The notes under the pieces: generated by a model
Seen by the model: only the letters and a program-made list of their open reading frames with translations
The model's database searches: none
What the model was told of the DNA's origin: nothing
Shown here: piece after piece, positions 33,604 through 40,819 of the stretch
Layout: every line of letters begins with the position of its first letter
Position numbering within the stretch: position 1 is the first letter of the stretch
Position numbers and translations under genes: made by a program
From: an uncultured Clostridia bacterium
GTDB lineage: Bacteria > Bacillota > Clostridia > Christensenellales > UBA1242
Assembly (NCBI GenBank): GCA_934793215.1
Contig: CAKVOP010000004.1
Span: forward strand, 1 to 64,000
DNA: 64,000 nt
Reading direction: 5' to 3'

Positions 33604-34050
33604 ATGGAAGAAAAAAATTATCAAAACAATCAGGCTCAAGAGCCTAAATATTTCAAGGTTTCTAGAGTGCTAGGGTTTTGTTTTATTCCTGTTGCAATTC
33701 TTGGCATTGTCTTTCTAGCAGTTGGCTTTGGTGGGAACACGTCATTGTTTGTTCTTGGAAGCATTTTTACAAGTCTTGGCCTTTTCTTGACAATCGCCTT
33801 CTTGATGTTTGGCTTTTTGCCAAAAATATCAAAGGCCAATGTTAAGTTGTCTAGATATATTCAACAAGAAAATCGTGCTGACTTGACTGACATTTCGACC
33901 GCACAAGCAGACATTCAAAGCGAGGGCTTTAAGAAAGCTGCCCGTGCCGTAAAGGAAGGATTAAAAGATGTTAAATATTGCCAAGAGTGTGGCACTGAAA
34001 TAGACGAAAACGCGAACTTTTGCAGTAAATGTGGTGCGAAACAAAACTAA
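33604..34050 (+). CDS. Zinc-ribbon membrane protein
   Basis: A 148-residue protein. Two membrane helices at about 22-44 and 48-72 are followed by a soluble helical part and a C-terminal zinc ribbon, CQECGTEIDENANFCSKCG (about 125-143, CxxC...CxxC). GAGGTGG is upstream. Such proteins are common in Firmicutes and uncharacterised. It has its own consensus promoter and terminator. Confidence 0.82.
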   Translation: MEEKNYQNNQAQEPKYFKVSRVLGFCFIPVAILGIVFLAVGFGGNTSLFVLGSIFTSLGLFLTIAFLMFGFLPKISKANVKLSRYIQQENRADLTDISTAQADIQSEGFKKAARAVKEGLKDVKYCQECGTEIDENANFCSKCGAKQN

Positions 34051-34055
34051 AAATT

Positions 34056-34107
34056 ACCCGCTTTAATGAGGTGAGTATAAGCAATCACTTCATGAGCGGG
34101 CTTTTTT
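34056..34107 (+). terminator. Terminator after the zinc-ribbon gene
   Basis: Nested stem ACCCGCT...AGCGGG with inner ATGAGGTGA/TCACTTCAT, then a T run. Confidence 0.82.
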
Positions 34108-34194
34108 GTGTAAATATTTAAGAATATAAAACCTTCAAAGTCGTAAGTAGGATACAAGCGAGGCTGTTATTTATAAATATCTTTGAAAATTTTA

Positions 34195-34668
34195 CTAAAC
34201 CTTTTGGATAACTCCGCAGGCAATTCTTTTCCCAGAATTGCCAGATGGCTGTGAGGTGAAATCATCAGGGGATTCGTGAATAATAACCGAACGACCGATG
34301 ATTTCACTCACTTTAAAACGATTTGTCGCAGTAACTAAAAACGCATTTCCATCGCATGAAAATATTACAGGCAAGTCACCCTTATGGTTTGGATGCGCGT
34401 TCTCGCCATAGTGTTCGCCAGCAGAAGAAAAATTTTCACTGCAATCTCCATTTTGGTGCAAATGAAAGCCGAAAAAATTTGTTGAGGTTTTAGGCAATGA
34501 GTGCAAAAGGCAGGTCACTACACAGGCATCGTCAAAATTGTAAAACTGCACCTTCCCACAAATATCAGGGTAACTTTCTCCTCCCTTTACTGTCGCCATG
34601 GCACTAGGGGTGGCATTTAAAAGTTTTAATAGCAAATTTTGCGATTCACTTTGATTCTTAAAAAACAT
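34195..34668 (-). CDS. sodC: Cu/Zn superoxide dismutase
   Basis: A 157-residue enzyme converting superoxide to peroxide and oxygen. Metal ligands: both His of GFHLHQNGDC, His of GEHYGEN, both His and the Asp of AHPNHKGDLP, and His of VIIHESPDD; the catalytic Arg lies in GKRIACG. The disulfide cysteines (GDC, IACG) are present. The metal loop is short, as in YojM-like Firmicutes SODs. Unlike most bacterial SodC, no signal peptide is seen, suggesting a cytosolic enzyme. GAGAGGA precedes the ATG. It is divergent from the CrtO-like gene. Confidence 0.9.
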   Translation of the reverse strand: MFFKNQSESQNLLLKLLNATPSAMATVKGGESYPDICGKVQFYNFDDACVVTCLLHSLPKTSTNFFGFHLHQNGDCSENFSSAGEHYGENAHPNHKGDLPVIFSCDGNAFLVTATNRFKVSEIIGRSVIIHESPDDFTSQPSGNSGKRIACGVIQKV

Positions 34669-34739
34669 AAATCCTCTCTTTGATTTTTATATTCAATTTT
34701 TTCAAGTGGGGTGAAAAATAAAAAACTTATTCATAAAAA

Positions 34740-34768
34740 TTGCAAGTTGCCATTGAATATGATATAAT
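34740..34768 (+). promoter_or_regulatory. Promoter for the CrtO-like gene
   Basis: TTGCAA, 17-nt spacer, TATAAT; 17 nt before the ATG. Confidence 0.75.
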
Positions 34769-34784
34769 CGTTTTAAGGTGGAAT

Positions 34785-35354
34785 ATGAGTAAATCTTTGA
34801 AAGTTGGAATAATAATCGCGAGCGTGGTAAATGCTCTTTTTTTAGCAAGTTTATTTGTTTGTGTAGGTCTAGGGTATGAAGAGCCTCAATTTTCAATTTT
34901 TATAACCTTGTTAATGTTTGCTTTTCACACTGATATAAGAATTTTAATAGGTAGCATTTTTACATTGTTTTTCAAGAAAAAACTTAATATAAACAAAAAA
35001 TGCTTTAAAGTAGGAGAAAAAGAATATCGTTTTTTAGTTAAATTGGGAGTTAAAAAGTGGAAAGATAAATTTGTGGCTTGGAACAGAAAACAATTTGTTA
35101 TTGGCAGAAGAGACAATTTATCGCATGGAGTAGAAAGGGCGTTAAGAAACAACATTAGTGCTGAAATCATACATCATATTTGCTTTTTTGCGGGATTTTT
35201 AGCGATTTGGATTGGTTGTACTATTTCAATTAGTTCGTGGTGGATTTTTCTTTTAACGGCTATTCTTGCAAGTTTTATTTGCGATCTGCCTCCAATAATG
35301 ATTCAACGCTATAATAGATATAGATTGCAAAGAGTGAGTACTCACAAAAGGTAA
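34785..35354 (+). CDS. CrtO-like membrane acyltransferase
   Basis: A 189-residue membrane protein resembling the glycosyl-4,4'-diaponeurosporenoate acyltransferase (CrtO) family. Membrane segments at about 5-25, 33-58, 122-140 and 145-163; the central motif YRFLVKLGVKKWKDKF (about 81-96) and the C-terminal PIMIQRYNRYRL are family-like. The start at 34785 is chosen because AAGGTGG lies just upstream. No carotenoid genes are nearby, so the true acceptor is probably another lipid or glycolipid; a glycosyltransferase follows 48 nt downstream with its own promoter. Confidence 0.72.
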   Translation: MSKSLKVGIIIASVVNALFLASLFVCVGLGYEEPQFSIFITLLMFAFHTDIRILIGSIFTLFFKKKLNINKKCFKVGEKEYRFLVKLGVKKWKDKFVAWNRKQFVIGRRDNLSHGVERALRNNISAEIIHHICFFAGFLAIWIGCTISISSWWIFLLTAILASFICDLPPIMIQRYNRYRLQRVSTHKR

Positions 35355-35356
35355 AT

Positions 35357-35385
35357 TTGACAATCATGTAGTAACATGATAATAT
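35357..35385 (+). promoter_or_regulatory. Promoter with a palindrome in its spacer
   Basis: TTGACA (35357-35362), 17-nt spacer, TAATAT (35380-35385). The spacer is almost entirely an inverted repeat, ATCATGT-AGTA-ACATGAT (35363-35380), an operator-like site for a repressor or MerR-type activator. Confidence 0.7.
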
Positions 35386-35402
35386 AAGCATAGAGGAAAC
35401 AA

Positions 35403-36524
35403 ATGAAAACATTAATAATTTCAATGACTTGTGGTGAAGGACACAACCAAATATCAAAAGGCATCAAAGCAGAACTTGATAGTCGTGGAGAAGATAACAA
35501 AATTATACAACTTTATGGATATAGTGAGAAAGAAGTCAAAAGGCAAAATGACTTATTTCTATTTGCAAGCAAATGCATACCGCATATTTATGGAGGCATA
35601 TGGCACAAGTTGAGGAAAAGGCCTGTTAATAAACCTTCATGGATTGTTCAAATGGCAATCAATCAATGCAAGGATTACATATTGAAAGAAATACAAGAGT
35701 ATAAGCCTGACAACATAATTTGTACACATACCAACGCAGGTGCGGTTGTTGACTACCTTAAAAAGCAAGGATATTTGAATGGCATAAAAACTTACGGGAT
35801 AGTTTTTGATTATTGCTTGTGTCCATACTGGGAATTTAGTCGTGAACTCGATTATGTTGTCTTACCAGCAGATTACATGACCGACGCAATCAAAGAACGC
35901 GGATTTAAAGATGAACAAATTTTGTCTTTTGGATTACCTGTAGACCCTAAATATACTAAAAGATTAGACAAATTAGAAATGCGAAAAGAGCTTGGACTTG
36001 ATGAAAACGCATTTGTGATTGTTCTTTATAGTGGCGGGAATTGTTTGAGTGGGGCATACACCCTCATAAAACAACTTGAAAAGTGTAAACAAAAAATTCA
36101 AATTGTTGCTATTTGTGGACGCAATAAAAAAGAATATAAAAAGATAGAAAAATACATAAATAAAAAACATGTAAATAATATCCGCCTTGAAGGTTTTTGC
36201 ACAAAACTTGATATGTATTATTCGGCAAGCGACTTGGTATTTACACGCGGTGGCGGTATGGGGTTGACCGAGCAGATTAATAAGCATATACCATTTGTTT
36301 TAAGAGAAAAACTTATTATTAATGAAGATATAAATAAAAAATTGTTTGCTGACATGCGACTGGGGCTTGCGATGGACAAGATTTGTCAAGCACCAAAAAT
36401 TGTAGAAGAATTGTTAGAAAATTCTGACAAACTTATTTCCATGTCTAAAAAAGCAGAAGAAATTGCAAAGCCAAATTCTACAAAAGATTTAGTCAATTTC
36501 ATATTGGCTGAAAATAGAAAATAG
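35403..36524 (+). CDS. MGDG synthase/UgtP-type glycosyltransferase
   Basis: A 373-residue GT-B glycosyltransferase of the GT28 type that usually adds hexoses to diacylglycerol. The N-terminal motif SMTCGEGHNQISKGI (7-21) and the DYCLCPYWE region match processive glycolipid synthases; the donor-binding C-terminal half has LYSGGNCLSG and FTRGGGMGLTEQINKHIPFVL. A single-copy peripheral enzyme, no membrane segment. AGAGG lies upstream. Together with the preceding acyltransferase-like gene it suggests local glycolipid modification; the donor sugar is not known. Confidence 0.85.
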   Translation: MKTLIISMTCGEGHNQISKGIKAELDSRGEDNKIIQLYGYSEKEVKRQNDLFLFASKCIPHIYGGIWHKLRKRPVNKPSWIVQMAINQCKDYILKEIQEYKPDNIICTHTNAGAVVDYLKKQGYLNGIKTYGIVFDYCLCPYWEFSRELDYVVLPADYMTDAIKERGFKDEQILSFGLPVDPKYTKRLDKLEMRKELGLDENAFVIVLYSGGNCLSGAYTLIKQLEKCKQKIQIVAICGRNKKEYKKIEKYINKKHVNNIRLEGFCTKLDMYYSASDLVFTRGGGMGLTEQINKHIPFVLREKLIINEDINKKLFADMRLGLAMDKICQAPKIVEELLENSDKLISMSKKAEEIAKPNSTKDLVNFILAENRK

Positions 36525-36546
36525 TTTAAAAAATTATTTTTTTAGA

Positions 36547-36585
36547 TTAAGCAAGTTCAATAATGCTTAAAAACATATTTTTTTA
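36547..36585 (+). terminator. Weak terminator after the glycosyltransferase
   Basis: TTAAGCA / TGCTTAA stem with a T run about 9 nt later; may allow partial read-through into the ASCH gene. Confidence 0.4.
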
Positions 36586-36595
36586 GAGGAGACCT

Positions 36596-36946
36596 ATGAA
36601 AACATACTATTATCGCCTGAATGACGAGCCATTTGAAAGTATTAAATCTGGCATGAAAAAGATAGAAATGCGACTTTACGACGAAAAAAGACAATTACTC
36701 CATTGTGGAGATGAAATCGTTTTTGTAAAACGTGATGACACTGGCTCGCAAATTACAACTAGGGTTATAGGGCTTCACAAATTTAAAAATTTCGAGGAAC
36801 TTTATTCACACTTTGATAAAAGAGTTTTAGGCTATCATGCTGACGACAATGCAAGCCCTGACGATATGTCAAAATATTATGAGAAAAGTAAAATAGATAA
36901 ATTTGGAGTTGTAGGAATAGAAATTGAATTAATAAATAATTTATAA
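36596..36946 (+). CDS. ASCH-domain protein
   Basis: A 116-residue protein with the ASCH fold, related to PUA domains and thought to bind RNA or modified nucleosides. Typical features: the N-terminal PFESIKSGMKKIEMRLYDEK with the conserved G-x-K-x-E-x-R pattern, then a GDEIVFV strand. AGAGGAG lies 6 nt before the ATG. Possibly read through from the glycosyltransferase. Target unknown. Confidence 0.85.
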   Translation: MKTYYYRLNDEPFESIKSGMKKIEMRLYDEKRQLLHCGDEIVFVKRDDTGSQITTRVIGLHKFKNFEELYSHFDKRVLGYHADDNASPDDMSKYYEKSKIDKFGVVGIEIELINNL

Positions 36947-37759
36947 CCAAGTTTATAAATTCGTTAATAAATGACGGTAAACAAAAAGCATATTGACTAC
37001 TCAATATGTTTTTTTAGTGCTATACATTTATGTGAAGGTTTAAATTTTTGTTTTAAATTAATCAAATCATAAAGAACTATTTGCATGCTTCTAAATCTAG
37101 AAATTTAAGTAAAAGGTTATTTTCTTTCACTTGAACTTTCTGGGTAAAAATGATTTGCAAGTTCTTGGCAAAGAAGTTCAAGATTTCCCAGTTCATTCAA
37201 AGCCTGTGTGTTAGATGTGATAATGCTTTCGTTATATCTTCTTCGTCGCCCGTTAACATTAGCATTTTCCCATGCCGAGTTTTAGGTTATAAACGGCATC
37301 TTTGCTTGTAAAATATTTATTAATTAGACCACGCTTGAATAATTACTAAAATGATATTAGCATTATATTGACTACTCAAATGTCAAATATTTTTGCAAGT
37401 TTTTGTTGCGAAATAAGAAAAATTTGCTAAAATAAAGGATAATTTTGTGTTTTTTTATTTTTAAATAATTTTTGGAAAATAAAATTTATTATAATAAAAT
37501 AGAATTTGATTTAAGATAAAAGAATCCTACAAAAATATAATTAAAAATGCAAAACAAAAGAATAAAAATAAAAAATACCATAAAATATATACACCTTTAA
37601 AATAAAGGGATAGAATGATATTTAATAAAATAAAATAGAAATCTATATTTTGTTTTAATGTAAATTTTAATTTGTTTTTTGTTGCGATTTTTTAAATATT
37701 TAATAAATTGTTTAATCTAAATAATAAACCAAATATCATTTTTTTGAATAAATATTTCT
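36947..37759. other. AT-rich intergenic region with a gene remnant
   Basis: About 800 nt, extremely AT-rich in its right half (37380-37759). The only coding-like sequence is the minus-strand remnant at 37117-37300, given separately. Confidence 0.6.
37117..37300 (-). pseudogene. Decayed gene fragment
   Basis: The minus strand encodes DAVYNLK, then after a frame break SAWENANVNGRRRRYNESII, TSNTQALNELGNLELLCQEL and ANHFYPESSSERK before a stop at 37117. No start codon or ribosome site is left. The composition is protein-like, so it is read as a broken gene; the family was not recognised. Confidence 0.4.
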
Positions 37760-37930
37760 ATGGAAAAAGACAGATTGAATTTGTGTGGTGAAGAAATTGT
37801 TTCGTTAGGTGGGGCAATAGCACTTGTTTTAGGCAGAAAATACTGTAAAAACGATTTGCGTAAGATAAGGCTGTTGCTTCAAACTATTGCAGGAGGACTT
37901 CTTACGATTGAAATCGAGGAGCGTCATTAA
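37760..37930 (+). CDS. Putative small protein, 56 residues (DUF6774-like)
   Basis: Short frame MEKDRLNLCGEEIVSLGGAI ... LRKIRLLLQTIAGGLLTIE. The two helices with a hydrophobic, Gly/Ala-rich pattern resemble the DUF6774 class of small Clostridia proteins. No clear ribosome site is visible, and it ends 3 nt before the convergent spmB stop. Coding is supported by composition only. Confidence 0.45.
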   Translation: MEKDRLNLCGEEIVSLGGAIALVLGRKYCKNDLRKIRLLLQTIAGGLLTIEIEERH

Positions 37931-37933
37931 CAA

Positions 37934-38440
37934 TTAAATTATTTTACATAATAAACATGCGACAACTGAACCCACGAGAGAACAAATAAGTGCGACAGGA
38001 ATTGCATACAAAAGTTTTTTTACCTTTGTTTGGGAAATATAAACCGTTGTGACATAAAATATGGTCTCACTGCAACCAAGTATCACGCAGGCACATCGAG
38101 AGATATATGAGTCGGCACCATACCTAACAAGCACATCATTTAAAAGTGCGTAACTGCCAGAGCCTGTAAAAGGACGCAACAAAACAAGCTCAACAAGTTC
38201 GCTTGGAATGCCCAAGAGATTGAAAACTGGGGAGAGAGCAATGGCGAGTAGGTCAGTTATTCCACTTATTCGCAGAAGGGCGACTGCAATCATAATCGTC
38301 GCAATGTATGGGAAGATATCCACAACGAGAGGTATTGACTTTTTAGCACCTTTAACAAAAGTGTCATAGCATGGCACTTTTTTGTATTTGGCATAGCAAA
38401 AAATCAAGATAAAAATTATTGGAATAATATAACCGCTCAT
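37934..38440 (-). CDS. spmB: Spore maturation protein B
   Basis: A 168-residue polytopic membrane protein with a nucleoside-recognition (Gate) domain. It contains PYIATIMIAVALLR and LRPFTGSGSYALLNDVLVRYG, matching the SpmB signature, and about five hydrophobic segments. With SpmA it is linked to dehydration of the spore core in Bacillus. Its ATG overlaps the spmA TGA by 4 nt, so the two are translationally coupled. Its presence hints at sporulation or a spore-forming ancestor. Confidence 0.88.
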   Translation of the reverse strand: MSGYIIPIIFILIFCYAKYKKVPCYDTFVKGAKKSIPLVVDIFPYIATIMIAVALLRISGITDLLAIALSPVFNLLGIPSELVELVLLRPFTGSGSYALLNDVLVRYGADSYISRCACVILGCSETIFYVTTVYISQTKVKKLLYAIPVALICSLVGSVVACLLCKII

Positions 38441-39015
38441 TTTTTCCTCGCTTTTATTTTCTCATGCACTTTGCCAAAAAGTTTTACTAAACAAATGCCT
38501 AGCGTAAAAGTGCAAAGTGTGGCAAGTAATGTTGGCAAGATTATATCGCCTGGGCTGGTTGACCCCGCCGATGCACGCAAACCAATCACGGTAGAAGGTA
38601 GAAGTTGAATTGAAGTTGCATTTATGACAATAAGCATGATTATTGCGGGCGTGGCAACCCCTTTACCATCATCAAGGCGTTTCATGGCAGAAATGCCCAT
38701 TGGTGTTGCCGCATTTCCAAGTCCCAGCATGTTGGCACTCATGTTAAGGGCAATCATTTTTTCAGCCTCTGGGTCTTCAAGTTTAAATAGTCTTTTTATA
38801 AGCGGTCTCAATAGTTTTGCAAGTTTCTCGCCAAGACCGCTGGCGTCTACAATTTCCAAAATGCCAAGCCAAACAGCATAGACACCACAAAGTTCTATTG
38901 AAAGTTTAAGTGCTCCATTGGACGCTTCTATCATGCTACCAAGCACACTTGACGGGTCGCTCCAAAATAAAAAACAGATAGAGCCAAGCATCATAACAAA
39001 CCAAATTCTATTCAT
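38437..39015 (-). CDS. spmA: Spore maturation protein A
   Basis: A 192-residue membrane protein of the Gate family. Key stretches ELCGVYAVWLGILEIVDASG, NMSANMLGLGNAATPMGISA and ATSIQLLPSTVIGLRA match SpmA. The start at 39015 (MNRIWFVMMLGSICFL) fits the family and has AAAGGAA upstream; a longer frame from 39144 adds a basic stretch not typical of SpmA. First gene of the spmAB operon; divergent from tatD. Confidence 0.9.
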   Translation of the reverse strand: MNRIWFVMMLGSICFLFWSDPSSVLGSMIEASNGALKLSIELCGVYAVWLGILEIVDASGLGEKLAKLLRPLIKRLFKLEDPEAEKMIALNMSANMLGLGNAATPMGISAMKRLDDGKGVATPAIIMLIVINATSIQLLPSTVIGLRASAGSTSPGDIILPTLLATLCTFTLGICLVKLFGKVHEKIKARKK

Positions 39016-39186
39016 GAGATATTCTATTCCTTTTAAGCATTGTTTAGAAATATTTTCACGGGAGAGGTGTGCAAATTGTTTTTTCTTATAATTTTTTATG
39101 ATGAAACCCTTAAAAAGGCTAAAAATAATAGATAAATTTGACATTTTTCGGTCAACTGGTTAAAATAAAAAGCAAAGGATAGAAAA

Positions 39187-39954
39187 ATGCTTATAGATAC
39201 GCATGCACACCTTACGGATAGTGCGTTTAACGAAGATAGAGAAGATGTTGTGAAGAGGGCAAAAGAGAACATGGTCAAGAATATCATAACTTCTGGTTTT
39301 AATTTGCCTTCTTCACTGGAAGCAGTTGAGTTTTGTCGTAATCATGACGGGGTTTTTGCTTCGGTTGGAGTTTATCCAGAAAACATAAACGAATTAACTG
39401 ACGATGAAATGAGCAAACTTGCCTTGCTAATCGACGATGAAAAAGTTGTGGCGATAGGGGAGATTGGTTTACAATATGCTGACGATATGCCTGACAAAAA
39501 TGCACAAAAGGCGGGCTTTTTAAAGCAAATAAAACTCGCTTATGATAAGAAGAAACCTATTGTTATTCATTGCAGAGAAGCCTATGGAGATACGCTTGAA
39601 ATTTTAAAAGAAAATAGAAAATTTCTCACTTATGGCGGGACGATGCATTGCTTTGGTGGAAGCGAAGAAGTTGCCAAAGAACTTATAAAACTTGGATTAT
39701 ATATTTCTGTTGGTGGAGTCTCCACTTTTAAAAATGCAGTGAGGCTTCGTGAAGTTATAAGAAGCGTGCCTCTTGAAAGAATTATCTTGGAGACGGATTG
39801 CCCATATCTTACGCCTACACCTTTTAGGGGCAAACGAAATAGTCCTGAATATATTCCTCTTATTGCTGAAAATTTGGCACAAATTAAAGGTGTTAGCGTT
39901 GAAGAGGTTGCGAGAGTTACCACAGAAAATGCAAGGAGACTTTTTAAAATATGA
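39187..39954 (+). CDS. tatD: TatD-family metal-dependent DNase
   Basis: A 255-residue TIM-barrel hydrolase acting as a 3'-5' exonuclease or deacylase. Metal ligands: DTHAHL (HxH, residues 4-9), E of GEIG (about 92-95), H of VIHCRE, H of TMHCFGG, and D of LETDCPYLTP. The usual GEIGLDY reads GEIGLQYADD here. AAAGGATAG lies upstream. Its stop overlaps the ksgA ATG by 4 nt, a common Firmicutes pairing. Confidence 0.93.
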   Translation: MLIDTHAHLTDSAFNEDREDVVKRAKENMVKNIITSGFNLPSSLEAVEFCRNHDGVFASVGVYPENINELTDDEMSKLALLIDDEKVVAIGEIGLQYADDMPDKNAQKAGFLKQIKLAYDKKKPIVIHCREAYGDTLEILKENRKFLTYGGTMHCFGGSEEVAKELIKLGLYISVGGVSTFKNAVRLREVIRSVPLERIILETDCPYLTPTPFRGKRNSPEYIPLIAENLAQIKGVSVEEVARVTTENARRLFKI

Positions 39955-40739
39955 ACTTTAACCATGAATTTAAGAAAAAATTTGGACAAAATTTTATCAG
40001 TGATAAAAATCTTTTAAATGCAATAGTAACCGACGCCGAGGTCTCAAACACTGATAGTGTCCTAGAAATCGGTGCGGGAGCAGGCACTTTAACCTCTGCC
40101 ATTAGCGAGAGAGCGAAAGATGTTGTAAGTTATGAAATAGATGCTTCTTTAAAAGGCCATCTAGAAGGATTAAATCTTCAAAATGTAAAATTTGTTTTTG
40201 AAGACGTTATGAAGGTATCTCTTGCCCAGATTGAAAGTGATTTTGAAGGTGGATACAAAATGATTGCAAACCTACCTTACTACATTACCACGCCAATCAT
40301 TTTTAAGTTTTTAAATGGCTCGCACAAAATTGAAAGTCTAACAATTATGGTGCAAAAAGAGGTGGCGGAACGAATTGTCGCACCAAGTGGAAACAAAGAT
40401 TATGGCGTTTTGTCTGTCATGATTGCATTCTTTGGTAATGCACAAATAACACGAATTGTTAAAAGAAACATGTTTTACCCAGTTCCAAACGTTGACTCTG
40501 CGATTGTCAATATTAAAATTGATAGAGAAAAATTTTCAGGCATTGATGGCGAAAAGTTTTACTCATTGGTTGGAGGGTGCTTTGCTATGCGACGAAAAAC
40601 TCTTAAAAACAATCTAATTAAATTGCTTGGCTCAACCAATGAAAAGATAAATAAAATTCCTGAAAGCATGCTTTCACTTCGTCCAGAAATGTTAAGCCTA
40701 GACGATTTTGTTAAACTTTTTGAAATAATTTATAAATAA
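39951..40739 (+). CDS. rsmA: 16S rRNA (A1518/A1519-N6) dimethyltransferase
   Basis: A 262-residue KsgA enzyme that dimethylates two adenosines near the 16S 3' end during late 30S assembly. Motifs: KKFGQNFISDKN, SAM-binding VLEIGAGAGTLT, and catalytic NLPYYITTPI. The C-terminal FAMRRKTLKNNL helix is intact. Length is normal. Coupled to tatD by the ATGA overlap. Confidence 0.95.
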   Translation: MNFNHEFKKKFGQNFISDKNLLNAIVTDAEVSNTDSVLEIGAGAGTLTSAISERAKDVVSYEIDASLKGHLEGLNLQNVKFVFEDVMKVSLAQIESDFEGGYKMIANLPYYITTPIIFKFLNGSHKIESLTIMVQKEVAERIVAPSGNKDYGVLSVMIAFFGNAQITRIVKRNMFYPVPNVDSAIVNIKIDREKFSGIDGEKFYSLVGGCFAMRRKTLKNNLIKLLGSTNEKINKIPESMLSLRPEMLSLDDFVKLFEIIYK

Positions 40740-40755
40740 ATTCTTTCGCATTTTG

Positions 40756-40784
40756 TTGATATTTGTATTTTTATTTGTTATAAT
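40756..40784 (+). promoter_or_regulatory. Promoter for the conjugation-like gene
   Basis: TTGATA, 17-nt spacer, TATAAT; 36 nt before the GTG start. Confidence 0.8.
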
Positions 40785-40819
40785 GTAAATAAATAATCTA
40801 TGAAAAGGGGGCTGTCTTT

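Noticed and set aside
39187..39954. TatD GEIGLQY change as an inactivating mutation
   Set aside because: The metal ligands I can identify are present; the Gln is not one of them, so activity is likely.
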